Positions 1-6,116 of a stretch of DNA of 12,426 bases are shown here, piece after piece. The position numbers were made by a program, and so were the translations under genes. The notes beneath the pieces are model-generated. The model saw nothing but the letters and a program-made list of their open reading frames with translations. It was not told where the DNA came from and did no database searches. Positions within the stretch are counted from its first letter, which is position 1. Each line of letters begins with the position of its first letter. Source of the stretch: Pseudomonadota bacterium (GTDB lineage: Bacteria > Myxococcota > Polyangia > Polyangiales > Polyangiaceae); assembly GCA_023419055.1 (NCBI GenBank), contig JAEZYO010000625.1, forward strand, positions 1 to 12,426, written 5' to 3'.

Positions 1-1461
1 GTCCATGTCGACCGCGTTGCCGTCGTCGCACTCTTCGTCGCCCTGCTTCTTGCCGTCGCCGCAGATCCCCCAACCGAGATCTTGCATCAAAAAGCGCGTG
101 ATGTCGGTCTCCTTGATGTCCGGCGAGCTCGACGGCTCCATCAAGAGGTTGTGGCGAGCGAACATATCCCAGTGCGACACGCTCGAGCCGCCCTGCGTCA
201 CGCTCGGAGTAAAAAGGTAGATCTCCCCGGCGGACGTCGCGCCGACGAGCTGTGAGGCGGCGGCGCTCAGGGTTACCGAAGCTCCCGCGGCGCCTTCGAG
301 CACCGCGCCGTCTTCAACCGTGACGGCGAAGATCGGCACCATCTGCGGATCCGGGAAATCATCGCCGTATTCGCCGTAAATGGGCGTGGGCGGGTCCGTC
401 CCTTGCGGGTCGACGGAGAGCACCGCCTTCGCCCCCGCAAGCTCCATGTACACCTGCGCCTGAAGCGGCGAACAATCGAGACCGCCCTGGAAGGGGTCCA
501 CGAGCACGATGTTGCCGGCGACGTCGTTCGCGTTCGTCGGCGGCTCGCAGCCGCTGATCGGATTTGCCACCACGAGCGTCCCGGTGACACCGGCCGCCGC
601 CAAGCGCGGGCCGATCACCTGCTCGCTCAAGCGCCCCGAGAAACCGTTCACGGCGGGCGTCAGCGTCATGGTCGGCGAGCCCGCGTCGAGAAACTTGGCG
701 GCCTCACGCTTGACGTTGGGGCCCGACCAGACGAGCCCGCGCGGGTTCACGCTCGAGGCCGCGCGCTCGCCGTCGGTCATCTCGTCCCAGGTCTTCTGCG
801 CCGTGAGATCGTACTGCCAATGCCCGAAAATATCGGGTGTTCCGTACGCCCACGCGCCGCCCTCCGTGTAGCTCGCGAAGCCGAGCCCGTGCGCGAGCTC
901 GTGGAGCGCGGTCGGGATGAAGTCCTCGTCCGTACCGCTCTGCCCGTCGAAGCCGTAGTACCACTTGAGCCCGGGGATGCAGCCTTCGTCGATCGCGGAG
1001 TTGAACATCGCGTCGAGGTCCGGGCTGCTCGGATCGAGATCCATCCCCTCGAGTGAGTTCGCGAGAGCGATCGGGTGCCACGTCGTGTCGTTACCGGTCA
1101 CGGTGCTCGTCGCCTGCGCGAGATCGGTGGCGCCCGCCATCCCGAGCACCACGCTGAAGCCGCTACAGTCGCCGCCCTCGGTGAGATTCGTGAAGGTGAT
1201 GCTGACTTCGATGGGCTGCGTGCTCGTCAGCGCTTCACCCCAGATGTCGAGCGCGTGCTGGAACGCGTTCAGGCGCTGCTCCCCGAGCGTCGTCCCCATG
1301 TTGCCGCCCACGGGAGTCACGGGGGTCGGATCGTCGAGGCCCTGACCGGTGCCCTCGTCCAGGTTGACGATGGTAAAGGTCGCGGCAGCGAGCGCGTTTG
1401 GAGCGGAGAGCCCTGACGCGAGGCCGAGCAACGCGACCGCGCTGAGTTGACGGCGCCTCAC
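1..1461 (-). CDS. Secreted PA-domain zinc metalloprotease with Cys-rich repeat (partial, 3' end outside window)
   Basis: Reading from a GTG at 1461 gives 487 open codons that run off the left edge with no stop. The N-terminus is a signal peptide (RR-rich start, hydrophobic core about residues 6-20, likely cleavage near ALAA, residue 26). HELAHGLGF at 187-195 is a gluzincin/metzincin-type HExxH site with H187, H191 as zinc ligands and E188 as general base; I cannot identify the third ligand. The stretch PDIFGHWQYD...EMTDGERAAS...LVWSGPNV (209-250) fits the PA-domain metalloprotease family. A PA-like insert spans about 285-385 (GNIVLVDPF, ELAGAKAVL). SVSHWD and the segment ending FLMQDLGWG close the catalytic part. 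From C467 a myxobacterial Cys-rich repeat begins (CGDGKKQGDEECDDGN), suggesting a surface or secreted enzyme with a repeat tail. The substrate is unknown. Start choice: GAGGAG lies 5 bases upstream and the GTG overlaps the preceding gene's stop. Confidence 0.9.
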   Translation of the reverse strand, partial: MRRRQLSAVALLGLASGLSAPNALAAATFTIVNLDEGTGQGLDDPTPVTPVGGNMGTTLGEQRLNAFQHALDIWGEALTSTQPIEVSITFTNLTEGGDCSGFSVVLGMAGATDLAQATSTVTGNDTTWHPIALANSLEGMDLDPSSPDLDAMFNSAIDEGCIPGLKWYYGFDGQSGTDEDFIPTALHELAHGLGFASYTEGGAWAYGTPDIFGHWQYDLTAQKTWDEMTDGERAASSVNPRGLVWSGPNVKREAAKFLDAGSPTMTLTPAVNGFSGRLSEQVIGPRLAAAGVTGTLVVANPISGCEPPTNANDVAGNIVLVDPFQGGLDCSPLQAQVYMELAGAKAVLSVDPQGTDPPTPIYGEYGDDFPDPQMVPIFAVTVEDGAVLEGAAGASVTLSAAASQLVGATSAGEIYLFTPSVTQGGSSVSHWDMFARHNLLMEPSSSPDIKETDITRFLMQDLGWGICGDGKKQGDEECDDGNAVDMD

Positions 1462-1871
1462 GGCTTCTCCTCACCGATCGCGAAGTCGACCGCAGACTGG
1501 GCGTCGTCGAAGCAGCCTCGCTCGCGGGAACCATCGGGATTGACGCGCAGGACGGCCGCGTGACCGAAGCGCCCGTGTAGGTGCACGCCCTTCTTACCGT
1601 TCGCGAGCGCCCTCTCCTCGAGCCCTTCTCGGGAGCGGTTGAGCCGCGGCTCGATCACTCGCTTCAACGCCTGCACGCGTTGCTCTCGCGTCAGCGCGAC
1701 GGCGCGCTCGATCGGCGGCTTGGGCGCCTGTGCCGGAGTGGCCGCCCGAGTCACGGCAGCGCTCTCCTTCACGTTCACCTCCGCCGCTTCACACGCCGCG
1801 AGCGGTAGGGAAGAAAGCCCGACCAACACAAAAGCGCCCACGCGCCTACACCTAAGCAGTTGTCTCGTCAC
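1458..1871 (-). CDS. Small lipoprotein encoded with the metalloprotease; function unknown
   Basis: 137 residues from a GTG at 1871. The frame stays open upstream to 2285, but that stretch is antisense to the deaminase gene and reads as low-quality Ser/Arg-rich sequence; GGAGGG at 1878-1883 supports the start here. The N-terminus has basic residues (RQLLRCRR), a hydrophobic core and a lipobox PLAAC, with the lipid-bearing cysteine at residue 27. So the mature protein is probably membrane-anchored, about 111 residues. After a Lys/Arg/Glu-rich helical middle (55-90) comes a more structured tail: GVHLHGRFGHAAVLRVNPDG (95-114), then C120 and a short acidic end. From memory, small exported proteins with a similar GRF...NPDG...C pattern occur beside PA-domain metalloproteases in other proteobacteria; this is unverified. 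The coupling suggests an accessory role such as inhibitor, chaperone or tether, but no function is shown. Confidence 0.8.
   Translation of the reverse strand: MTRQLLRCRRVGAFVLVGLSSLPLAACEAAEVNVKESAAVTRAATPAQAPKPPIERAVALTREQRVQALKRVIEPRLNRSREGLEERALANGKKGVHLHGRFGHAAVLRVNPDGSRERGCFDDAQSAVDFAIGEEKP
1467..1472 (-). promoter_or_regulatory. Ribosome binding site of the metalloprotease
   Basis: On the minus strand GAGGAG is followed by AAGCC and then GTG, a near-ideal Shine-Dalgarno with 5-base spacing. It sits inside the last codons (Glu-Glu-Lys) of the upstream lipoprotein gene and decides the GTG start at 1461. The stop of the upstream gene and this start share the bases GTGA, so the two are probably translationally coupled. 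Confidence 0.75.
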
Positions 1872-1877
1872 CACGTG

Positions 1878-1883
1878 CCCTCC
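1878..1883 (-). promoter_or_regulatory. Ribosome binding site of the small lipoprotein
   Basis: GGAGGG on the minus strand is followed by CACGTGGTG. Two adjacent in-frame GTG codons (1874 and 1871) could serve as start. The second, with 6 bases of spacing, fits better than the first, with 3. This site argues against the long upstream extension of the reading frame. Confidence 0.7.
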
Positions 1884-1948
1884 AAGCAGCGTCGTCACCC
1901 AAAACGTACCGACCGTATCCCGCTCCCGCCGAGACCTCAAGCGCGTGC

Positions 1949-1954
1949 TACACT
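1949..1954 (+). promoter_or_regulatory. Candidate -10 element for a leaderless deaminase mRNA
   Basis: TACACT lies 5 bases before the ATG at 1960. At normal -10 to start-site spacing, transcription would begin at or next to the A of the start codon. No Shine-Dalgarno is visible in the preceding 30 bases and no good -35 hexamer sits 17 bases upstream. This is a weak call based on one hexamer plus the missing ribosome binding site. Confidence 0.3.
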
Positions 1955-1959
1955 CGCCT

Positions 1960-3123
1960 ATGGCAATTAGTGAAATCGAGACAGCCGGTTCGGTTTCGTT
2001 AGAGGTCTTCCGAACGCTGCCGAAAGCCGACTTGCACGTCCACCTCGACGGGTCGCTCCGGCTCGAAACCATTTTGGATCTCGCCCGTTCCGAGGGGATA
2101 GAGCTCCCCGCCGACAGCGTTGCCGGCCTCCGCGACGCGATCGGCTGCGGCAACAACTTCGGGTCTCTCGTCGAGTACCTCCGCGGGTTCGACATCACGC
2201 TACGGGTGATGCAGACGGAACCTTCCCTCGAGCGCATCGCTTTCGAGCTCGCCGAGGACGCGCACCGCGAGAACGTCCGGTACATGGAGGTCCGCTACGC
2301 GCCGATGCTCCACACCCGCCGGGGGCTCAAGCTCACCCGCGTGGTCGAAGCGGTGCTCGCCGGGCTCCGCCGGGCCCGCGAGACCTACGGCATCAAGGCC
2401 AACGTCATCATCTGCGGCATCCGCAACATCTCGCCCGAGTCGTCGCTCGAGATGGCCGAGCTCGCGGTCGCTTACAAGAGCCGCGGCGTGGTCGGCTTCG
2501 ACCTCGCCGGCGCGGAGGCGGACTTTCCGCCCAAGCACCACCGCGCGGCGTTCCAGCTCGTCCGTGACAACAACATCAACTGCACCATCCACGCGGGTGA
2601 AGCGTACGGGCCGGAGAGCATAGCGCAGGCGATCCACGTCTGCGGCGCGCACCGCATCGGCCACGGCTGCCGCCTGATCGAGGACGGGGATCTCCTCCAG
2701 TACATGAACGATCACCGCATGCCGCTCGAGTGCTGCCCCTCGAGCAACGTGCAGACCGGCGCGGTGAAGGACCTCGCCTCCCACCCGCTGAAGCTCTATT
2801 TCGATCTCGGTTGCCGCGTGACCATCAACACCGACAATCGCCTGATCACGGACACGTCCGTGTCGAAGGAGCTCTACCTGGTGCACAGCCAGATGGGCGT
2901 GCCCTTCAGCGACGTGAAGGCGATGATCGTTGCCGGTTTCAAGTCGAGCTTCCAGCCCTTCCACGAGAAGCAAGCCATGCTCCGGCGCGTGACCGCCGAG
3001 CTCGACCGCTACGACGACGCCGGGCGCCTGAAGAGCGCCTCGCCGGAAGGCGAGCGCGAGCGGCTGAGCTCGGAGCGCCCTAGCCGGCAGCGTGGGAGCG
3101 CCCTCGTGGCCGACGCCGAATAG
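1960..3123 (+). CDS. add: Adenosine deaminase family protein
   Basis: 387 residues. Adenosine deaminases hydrolyse adenosine (or a related aminopurine/nucleoside) to inosine and ammonia in the cytoplasm, in purine salvage. The amidohydrolase signature is complete: KADLHVHLDGS with metal ligands H26 and H28; IHAGE with H211 and the proton-relay glutamate E214; RIGHG with H235; and NTD with D292. Position 293 is Asn (NTDNRLITDTS) where classic adenosine deaminases have a second Asp that contacts the purine ring, so substrate preference may differ from the model enzymes. A charged tail of about 30 residues (from about 357, SASPEGERERLSS...) extends past the fold and looks disordered. The ATG at 1960 is chosen because LPKADLHVH normally lies about 10-25 residues from the N-terminus; the open frame further upstream is antisense to the lipoprotein. 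It diverges from the lipoprotein/protease pair and appears monocistronic. Deamination of another purine, such as adenine, cannot be excluded. Confidence 0.92.
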   Translation: MAISEIETAGSVSLEVFRTLPKADLHVHLDGSLRLETILDLARSEGIELPADSVAGLRDAIGCGNNFGSLVEYLRGFDITLRVMQTEPSLERIAFELAEDAHRENVRYMEVRYAPMLHTRRGLKLTRVVEAVLAGLRRARETYGIKANVIICGIRNISPESSLEMAELAVAYKSRGVVGFDLAGAEADFPPKHHRAAFQLVRDNNINCTIHAGEAYGPESIAQAIHVCGAHRIGHGCRLIEDGDLLQYMNDHRMPLECCPSSNVQTGAVKDLASHPLKLYFDLGCRVTINTDNRLITDTSVSKELYLVHSQMGVPFSDVKAMIVAGFKSSFQPFHEKQAMLRRVTAELDRYDDAGRLKSASPEGERERLSSERPSRQRGSALVADAE

Positions 3124-3129
3124 TCGGCG
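3114..3129. terminator. Short hairpin between convergent genes, possible bidirectional terminator
   Basis: CGCCGA-ATAG-TCGGCG forms a perfect 6-bp stem with a 4-base loop. The loop contains most of the deaminase stop codon, and the hairpin ends 7 bases before the stop of the convergent dnaJ-type gene. No T-tract follows on either side, so intrinsic termination is uncertain; in DNA this GC-rich such stems also arise by chance. Confidence 0.25.
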
Positions 3130-3135
3130 CCGGCG

Positions 3136-4104
3136 CTAGAAGATGATCTTCTCGCGGAGCTCGTTGCCGTCCATGGCGCGCGACAGCTCGTCGATCGCCT
3201 TCTCGACCTCGGGTTCGCTCGACTCCGGGTAGCGCACGAGGAAGCGCACGAACAGGTCGCCCTGGTCGTTCTTGCGCTTGACGCCTCGACCCTTCAGCCG
3301 AGCCACCTGACCGCTCTGCGCCTGCTTCGGCACGCTGAGCGTGACGGGCCCGTCCGGCGTCGGCACGCGCACTTTGCTGCCGTGGTACGCCTCACCCAGC
3401 GTGATCGGCAGATCGAGGTAGAGATCGAGGCCCGAGCGCTCGAAGAACGGGTGCTGCTGGACCCGGATGTTCAAGATCAGGTCGCCGGGGGGCCCGCCGA
3501 AGGGGCCAGGCTGCCCGTGGCCGGGAATGCGAACCTTGTCGCCGTCGCCCGCGCCCGCGGGCACCCGCACCTTGACCTCCTCTCCGCCGTCCTGGAGCCG
3601 GAGCCGAAGCTCGGCGCCCTTGATCGCGGAGATGAAGTCGATGGTGACCTCGCTCGCGACGTCAGAGCCCTTCATCTGTTGGGCGCCGGCCCCGGCGCGA
3701 CCGGCGCGCGCTGCGCCGCCGCCGAAGAGATCTCCGAACAAGTCGCCGAAGCCAGCTGCGCCACCACCACCCGCGCCGCCGAAGAGATCTTCGACGCTCG
3801 CGCCCTGGGGGCTCCGGTAGCGAACTCGACCTCCGCCGAAGCCGTCGCGATAAGCGCGCGCGGCCTGGGCGTCGAAGCCCTCTCGCACGCCGTCCTCGCC
3901 GAACTCATCGTAGAGCTTGCGCTTCTCGGGATCGCTCAGGACCTGGTGCGCGCGGTTGACGGCCTTGAAGCGCGCCTCCGCCTTCTTGTCGCCCGGGTTC
4001 TTGTCCGGGTGGAGCTGCGCCGCGAGCTTGCGGTAAGCCTTCTTGATGTCGTCGGCGCTGGCGCCCCGATCGACGCCGAGCTCCTTGTAGAAGTCTGCGG
4101 CCAT
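3136..4104 (-). CDS. DnaJ-type co-chaperone lacking the zinc finger (CbpA/type II Hsp40)
   Basis: 322 residues. Hsp40 co-chaperones deliver unfolded clients to Hsp70 (DnaK) and stimulate its ATPase. The J domain occupies about residues 4-72, with the essential HPD at 32-34 and the helix IV pattern [10 protein letters not shown] Gly/Phe-rich linker follows (about 86-140, with repeated DLFGG-type motifs), then the two client-binding beta domains (about 148-310) containing [20 protein letters not shown] and [11 protein letters not shown]. There is not one CxxCxGxG repeat, and I see no cysteine in the protein, so it is a class B protein like CbpA rather than canonical DnaJ. It ends ELREKIIF. The ATG at 4104 fits the J-domain start, although the ribosome binding site (GGGTCGGA just before ATG) is poor. 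It is probably the last gene of the rpoZ-methyltransferase-dnaJ run, 74 bases after the methyltransferase. No dnaK or grpE is in the window. Confidence 0.92.
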   Translation of the reverse strand: MAADFYKELGVDRGASADDIKKAYRKLAAQLHPDKNPGDKKAEARFKAVNRAHQVLSDPEKRKLYDEFGEDGVREGFDAQAARAYRDGFGGGRVRYRSPQGASVEDLFGGAGGGGAAGFGDLFGDLFGGGAARAGRAGAGAQQMKGSDVASEVTIDFISAIKGAELRLRLQDGGEEVKVRVPAGAGDGDKVRIPGHGQPGPFGGPPGDLILNIRVQQHPFFERSGLDLYLDLPITLGEAYHGSKVRVPTPDGPVTLSVPKQAQSGQVARLKGRGVKRKNDQGDLFVRFLVRYPESSEPEVEKAIDELSRAMDGNELREKIIF

Positions 4105-4178
4105 TCCGACCCAGGAAGCTAAGCGCGACCGGTGCCCTGGGCAAGGGGGCCTGCCGGCGAGGCGAGCTCGTCGGGCCC

Positions 4179-5024
4179 TCAGGAGCTCGGTCGGGCGCGG
4201 CAGCTCACGACCAGCGAGTCTGCGTAGCGGTCAGCGGGCTGATCGCTGAAATCCGCCGTGAACCGCAGGTCGACAAAGCCGTTGTAGTGGAGCAGCGCCT
4301 CCATCTCCCGGGGGAAGAATTGGCGGTGCGTGAGGGGGACGACGTGCGGCGCTTCCCCTTCCGGAGTGAGCTGCATCCGAACCAGGAGCAGCTGCCGAAA
4401 GGCGTCGTACTCGAAGCGCTCGGCGTAACGGACGAGCTTTCCGGTGGTGGGGTCCTTGTACCGGGGCGCCCCATAGGTCTTCTCGGGATCACGCGCGAGA
4501 TCCGCCGGTTGGGGCAGCGAAAAATCGAACACGAAGCGCCCGCCCGGCGCGAGGTGCTCGTGTACCCGCGCGAAAAACGCCTCGACGTCGGCGCGCTCGT
4601 ACAGGTGGAGGATGCAGTTGAAGGGCGCGATGACGAGCGGGAACTGCTGCGAGAGCTTCACCTGGCGCATGTCGCCGTGGCGAAACTCGACGCGGCCTCG
4701 CACCTGCTTCGGCTCGCGTTCGAGCTTGGCCTCGAGGTCGTTCAGCATCGCCCGCGACAGGTCGATGCCGAACACCCGGGCGCCGGCTCGAGCCATGGGC
4801 AGCGCGACGCGACCGTTCCCGATGCCGTACTCGAGGACGTCGCGATCTTCGCGCGCGAGGCGGACGTAGAAGTCGACGTCGTGACGCCGGTCCTTGTACG
4901 TCTTCGTGTAGTACGCAGGGTCGAGGTAGTGCGCGAGCGCGCCCTCGTCTCCCGTTCGCCCGAACTCGGCGATGTCGTCCGGAAACTCCGGAGCGCCGAG
5001 CTCGTCGTCGTCTTCGTGTGCCAC
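4179..5024 (-). CDS. Class I SAM-dependent methyltransferase, substrate unknown
   Basis: 281 residues with a Rossmann-type methyltransferase core. Motif I is [10 protein letters not shown] at 63-72, a variant of the usual VLDLGCGTG; the acidic residue after strand 2 is D88 (GIDLS); motif II-like GDM is at 117-119; a motif IV-like strand [11 protein letters not shown] is at 131-141; and [12 protein letters not shown] at 157-168 is the strand before the C-terminal part. About 55 residues precede the core (acidic start, then [15 protein letters not shown]), and the last 110 residues carry the likely substrate-binding cap. The family covers small-molecule and protein methylation, and nothing here fixes the acceptor. 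GTG at 5024 is the most upstream possible start because an in-frame TAG lies two codons before it; a Shine-Dalgarno is weak. It lies 23 bases after rpoZ on the same strand, so co-transcription is likely. Confidence 0.88.
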   Translation of the reverse strand: MAHEDDDELGAPEFPDDIAEFGRTGDEGALAHYLDPAYYTKTYKDRRHDVDFYVRLAREDRDVLEYGIGNGRVALPMARAGARVFGIDLSRAMLNDLEAKLEREPKQVRGRVEFRHGDMRQVKLSQQFPLVIAPFNCILHLYERADVEAFFARVHEHLAPGGRFVFDFSLPQPADLARDPEKTYGAPRYKDPTTGKLVRYAERFEYDAFRQLLLVRMQLTPEGEAPHVVPLTHRQFFPREMEALLHYNGFVDLRFTADFSDQPADRYADSLVVSCRARPSS

Positions 5025-5047
5025 GCGCTACCGCGAGGCGTCGGCGA

Positions 5048-5287
5048 TCAGAGCGCCGCGCGCCCGATCTCGTTGATGTACTCGAGCACCACCTCGGACG
5101 AGTCGCGGTGGAAGCGAACCTTGCCCGAAGCGATCTCGCGCAGGCTGACGACCGGCGCCTTGTTCTTGGCGTTGACCAGCGCGGGGGCCCCCTTCATGAG
5201 CTGGCGCGTGCGCGTCGACGCGAGAACCACCAGGGCGAAACGGTTCTCTTCCTGCTCGAGGCAATCTTCGACGGTAACGCGAGCCAT
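5048..5287 (-). CDS. rpoZ: DNA-directed RNA polymerase subunit omega
   Basis: 79 residues. Omega binds the beta-prime subunit and helps RNA polymerase assembly; in many proteobacteria it also forms part of a ppGpp-binding site. The N-terminus [20 protein letters not shown] is characteristic, followed by the helix ASTRTRQL and the loop [18 protein letters not shown]; this length is normal for proteobacterial omega. The frame is open upstream to 5479, but ATG at 5287 is chosen because family proteins begin exactly at MAR-V/I-TVEDC. AAAGGA lies upstream (5298-5303), rather far from the ATG at about 10 bases. In enterobacteria rpoZ sits with gmk and spoT; here it leads a different run, with a methyltransferase and a Hsp40 gene downstream. 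Upstream is a divergent gap shared with the DUF2914-like gene. Confidence 0.95.
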   Translation of the reverse strand: MARVTVEDCLEQEENRFALVVLASTRTRQLMKGAPALVNAKNKAPVVSLREIASGKVRFHRDSSEVVLEYINEIGRAAL

Positions 5288-5408
5288 ATCGTGGGGATCC
5301 TTTCGAAACGGGAGGGGGACCTTAGTCCCCGGCGAGGCACTGGGCAAGCCGGCGCGGTCGCCCGAACACCCTCGAGTGTTCACCCTGCCACGCCCGCCGG
5401 CATGTAAG

Positions 5409-5430
5409 TCCAATACTTTCCAATATTTAG
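5409..5430. promoter_or_regulatory. AT-rich patch with two TCCAATA repeats in the rpoZ divergent gap
   Basis: TCCAATA occurs at 5409-5415 and again at 5419-5425, exactly 10 bases apart (one helical turn), followed by TTTAG. This is the clearest AT-rich patch in an otherwise GC-rich window. It lies about 120 bases upstream of rpoZ and about 50 bases upstream of the divergent gene at 5478. It could be promoter core DNA or a two-site operator; on the minus strand it reads TAAATATTGGAAAGTATTGGA. No consensus -35/-10 pair could be fitted confidently for either direction. Confidence 0.35.
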
Positions 5431-5477
5431 CTTCAGGCTCCGCTCTTGCTCTACGAACCGCCGAGGAGACACGGTCC

Positions 5478-6116
5478 ATGCGGTTCTCGAATCTGGTTCA
5501 GCAAGTCAAAGAGGTCAGCCGGCCTGAGTGGTTCGCGGCGAGCGCGCTCTCGGTCGCCATGTTCTCGGTGGGGTTCTCGGTTTCGGTCGCAGCCTGCCAT
5601 GCCAAGAAGGCGGAGCCGCCGGGGCTAAAGCCGGCGAGCACCGAGAAGGTGGCGGAGGTAGCAAAGCCGGCCGCGCCCGTGGTGGCTCCGGCGAGCAGCG
5701 TCACCCAGGCTTCGGTCGCTCCGAAGGCGAGCGCCGCTTCTTCGAGCGCGCGCCCCCCTGCTCTCGCGGCGAGCCCGCTCGCGGTGAAGCGCTTCGTGAT
5801 CGCGAGCGCGGTCGAGTCGCGCGAGCCGGTGCTGGCGGAGAGCGTGTCCGTCTCGACGCGGCCGCTCTTCGCGTTCGCCGAGCTCGAGAACGCGGGCGAC
5901 TACCAGCAGAAGGTGCGCATCACGTTCGAGCTCCAGGGAGAGCGCGCCAAGAGCAAGAGCGTGGGACACGTCGAGCTCGCGGTTCCGGGGAGCAGCGCGC
6001 GCTGGCGCACCTGGGCGAAGACGGAGCTCATCGACACGCCCGGACAATGGGCGGCGGTGCTGCGCGACGAGAAGGGCAACGAGCTCGCGCGCACGCCCTT
6101 CGAAGTCACGCTTTAG
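5478..6116 (+). CDS. Membrane-anchored protein with DUF2914-like C-terminal domain
   Basis: 212 residues. A hydrophobic segment covers about residues 18-39 and ends SVAAC at 36-40. V37-A-A-C40 fits a lipobox, but the 17-residue lead before the hydrophobic stretch is long and not very basic, so it could instead be an uncleaved signal anchor. A low-complexity Ala/Pro/Ser/Val linker (about 48-102) follows, as expected for a protein reaching across the periplasm. The C-terminal domain (about 103-212: [65 protein letters not shown]) is beta-rich and resembles DUF2914, whose function is not known to me. ATG at 5478 has GAGGAG 9 bases upstream (5463-5468); the frame's longer upstream extension is antisense to rpoZ and the methyltransferase. 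It diverges from rpoZ, and its TAG overlaps the TAA of the convergent ABC exporter. Confidence 0.78.
   Translation: MRFSNLVQQVKEVSRPEWFAASALSVAMFSVGFSVSVAACHAKKAEPPGLKPASTEKVAEVAKPAAPVVAPASSVTQASVAPKASAASSSARPPALAASPLAVKRFVIASAVESREPVLAESVSVSTRPLFAFAELENAGDYQQKVRITFELQGERAKSKSVGHVELAVPGSSARWRTWAKTELIDTPGQWAAVLRDEKGNELARTPFEVTL

Noticed and set aside
403..1056. Plus-strand open frames across positions 1-1416
   Set aside because: They are opposite the metalloprotease frame, which shows a signal peptide, HExxH motif, PA-like insert and Cys-rich repeat; the real frame has no stop within the window.
1872..2285. N-terminal extension of the small lipoprotein reading frame
   Set aside because: The extension lies over the deaminase gene on the other strand, is Ser/Arg-rich, and would bury the signal peptide and lipobox; a good ribosome binding site exists at 1878-1883.
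2200..2973. 257-codon minus-strand open frame opposite adenosine deaminase
   Set aside because: It is antisense to well-conserved catalytic motifs of the deaminase and has no features of its own.
4105..4178. Possible terminator or regulatory RNA between the methyltransferase and the Hsp40 gene
   Set aside because: Only short GC-rich complementary stretches are present, none forming a convincing stem with a T-tract.
5288..5479. N-terminal extension of the omega subunit frame
   Set aside because: Omega proteins start at MARVTVEDC; the extra residues have no family counterpart and cover the intergenic region.
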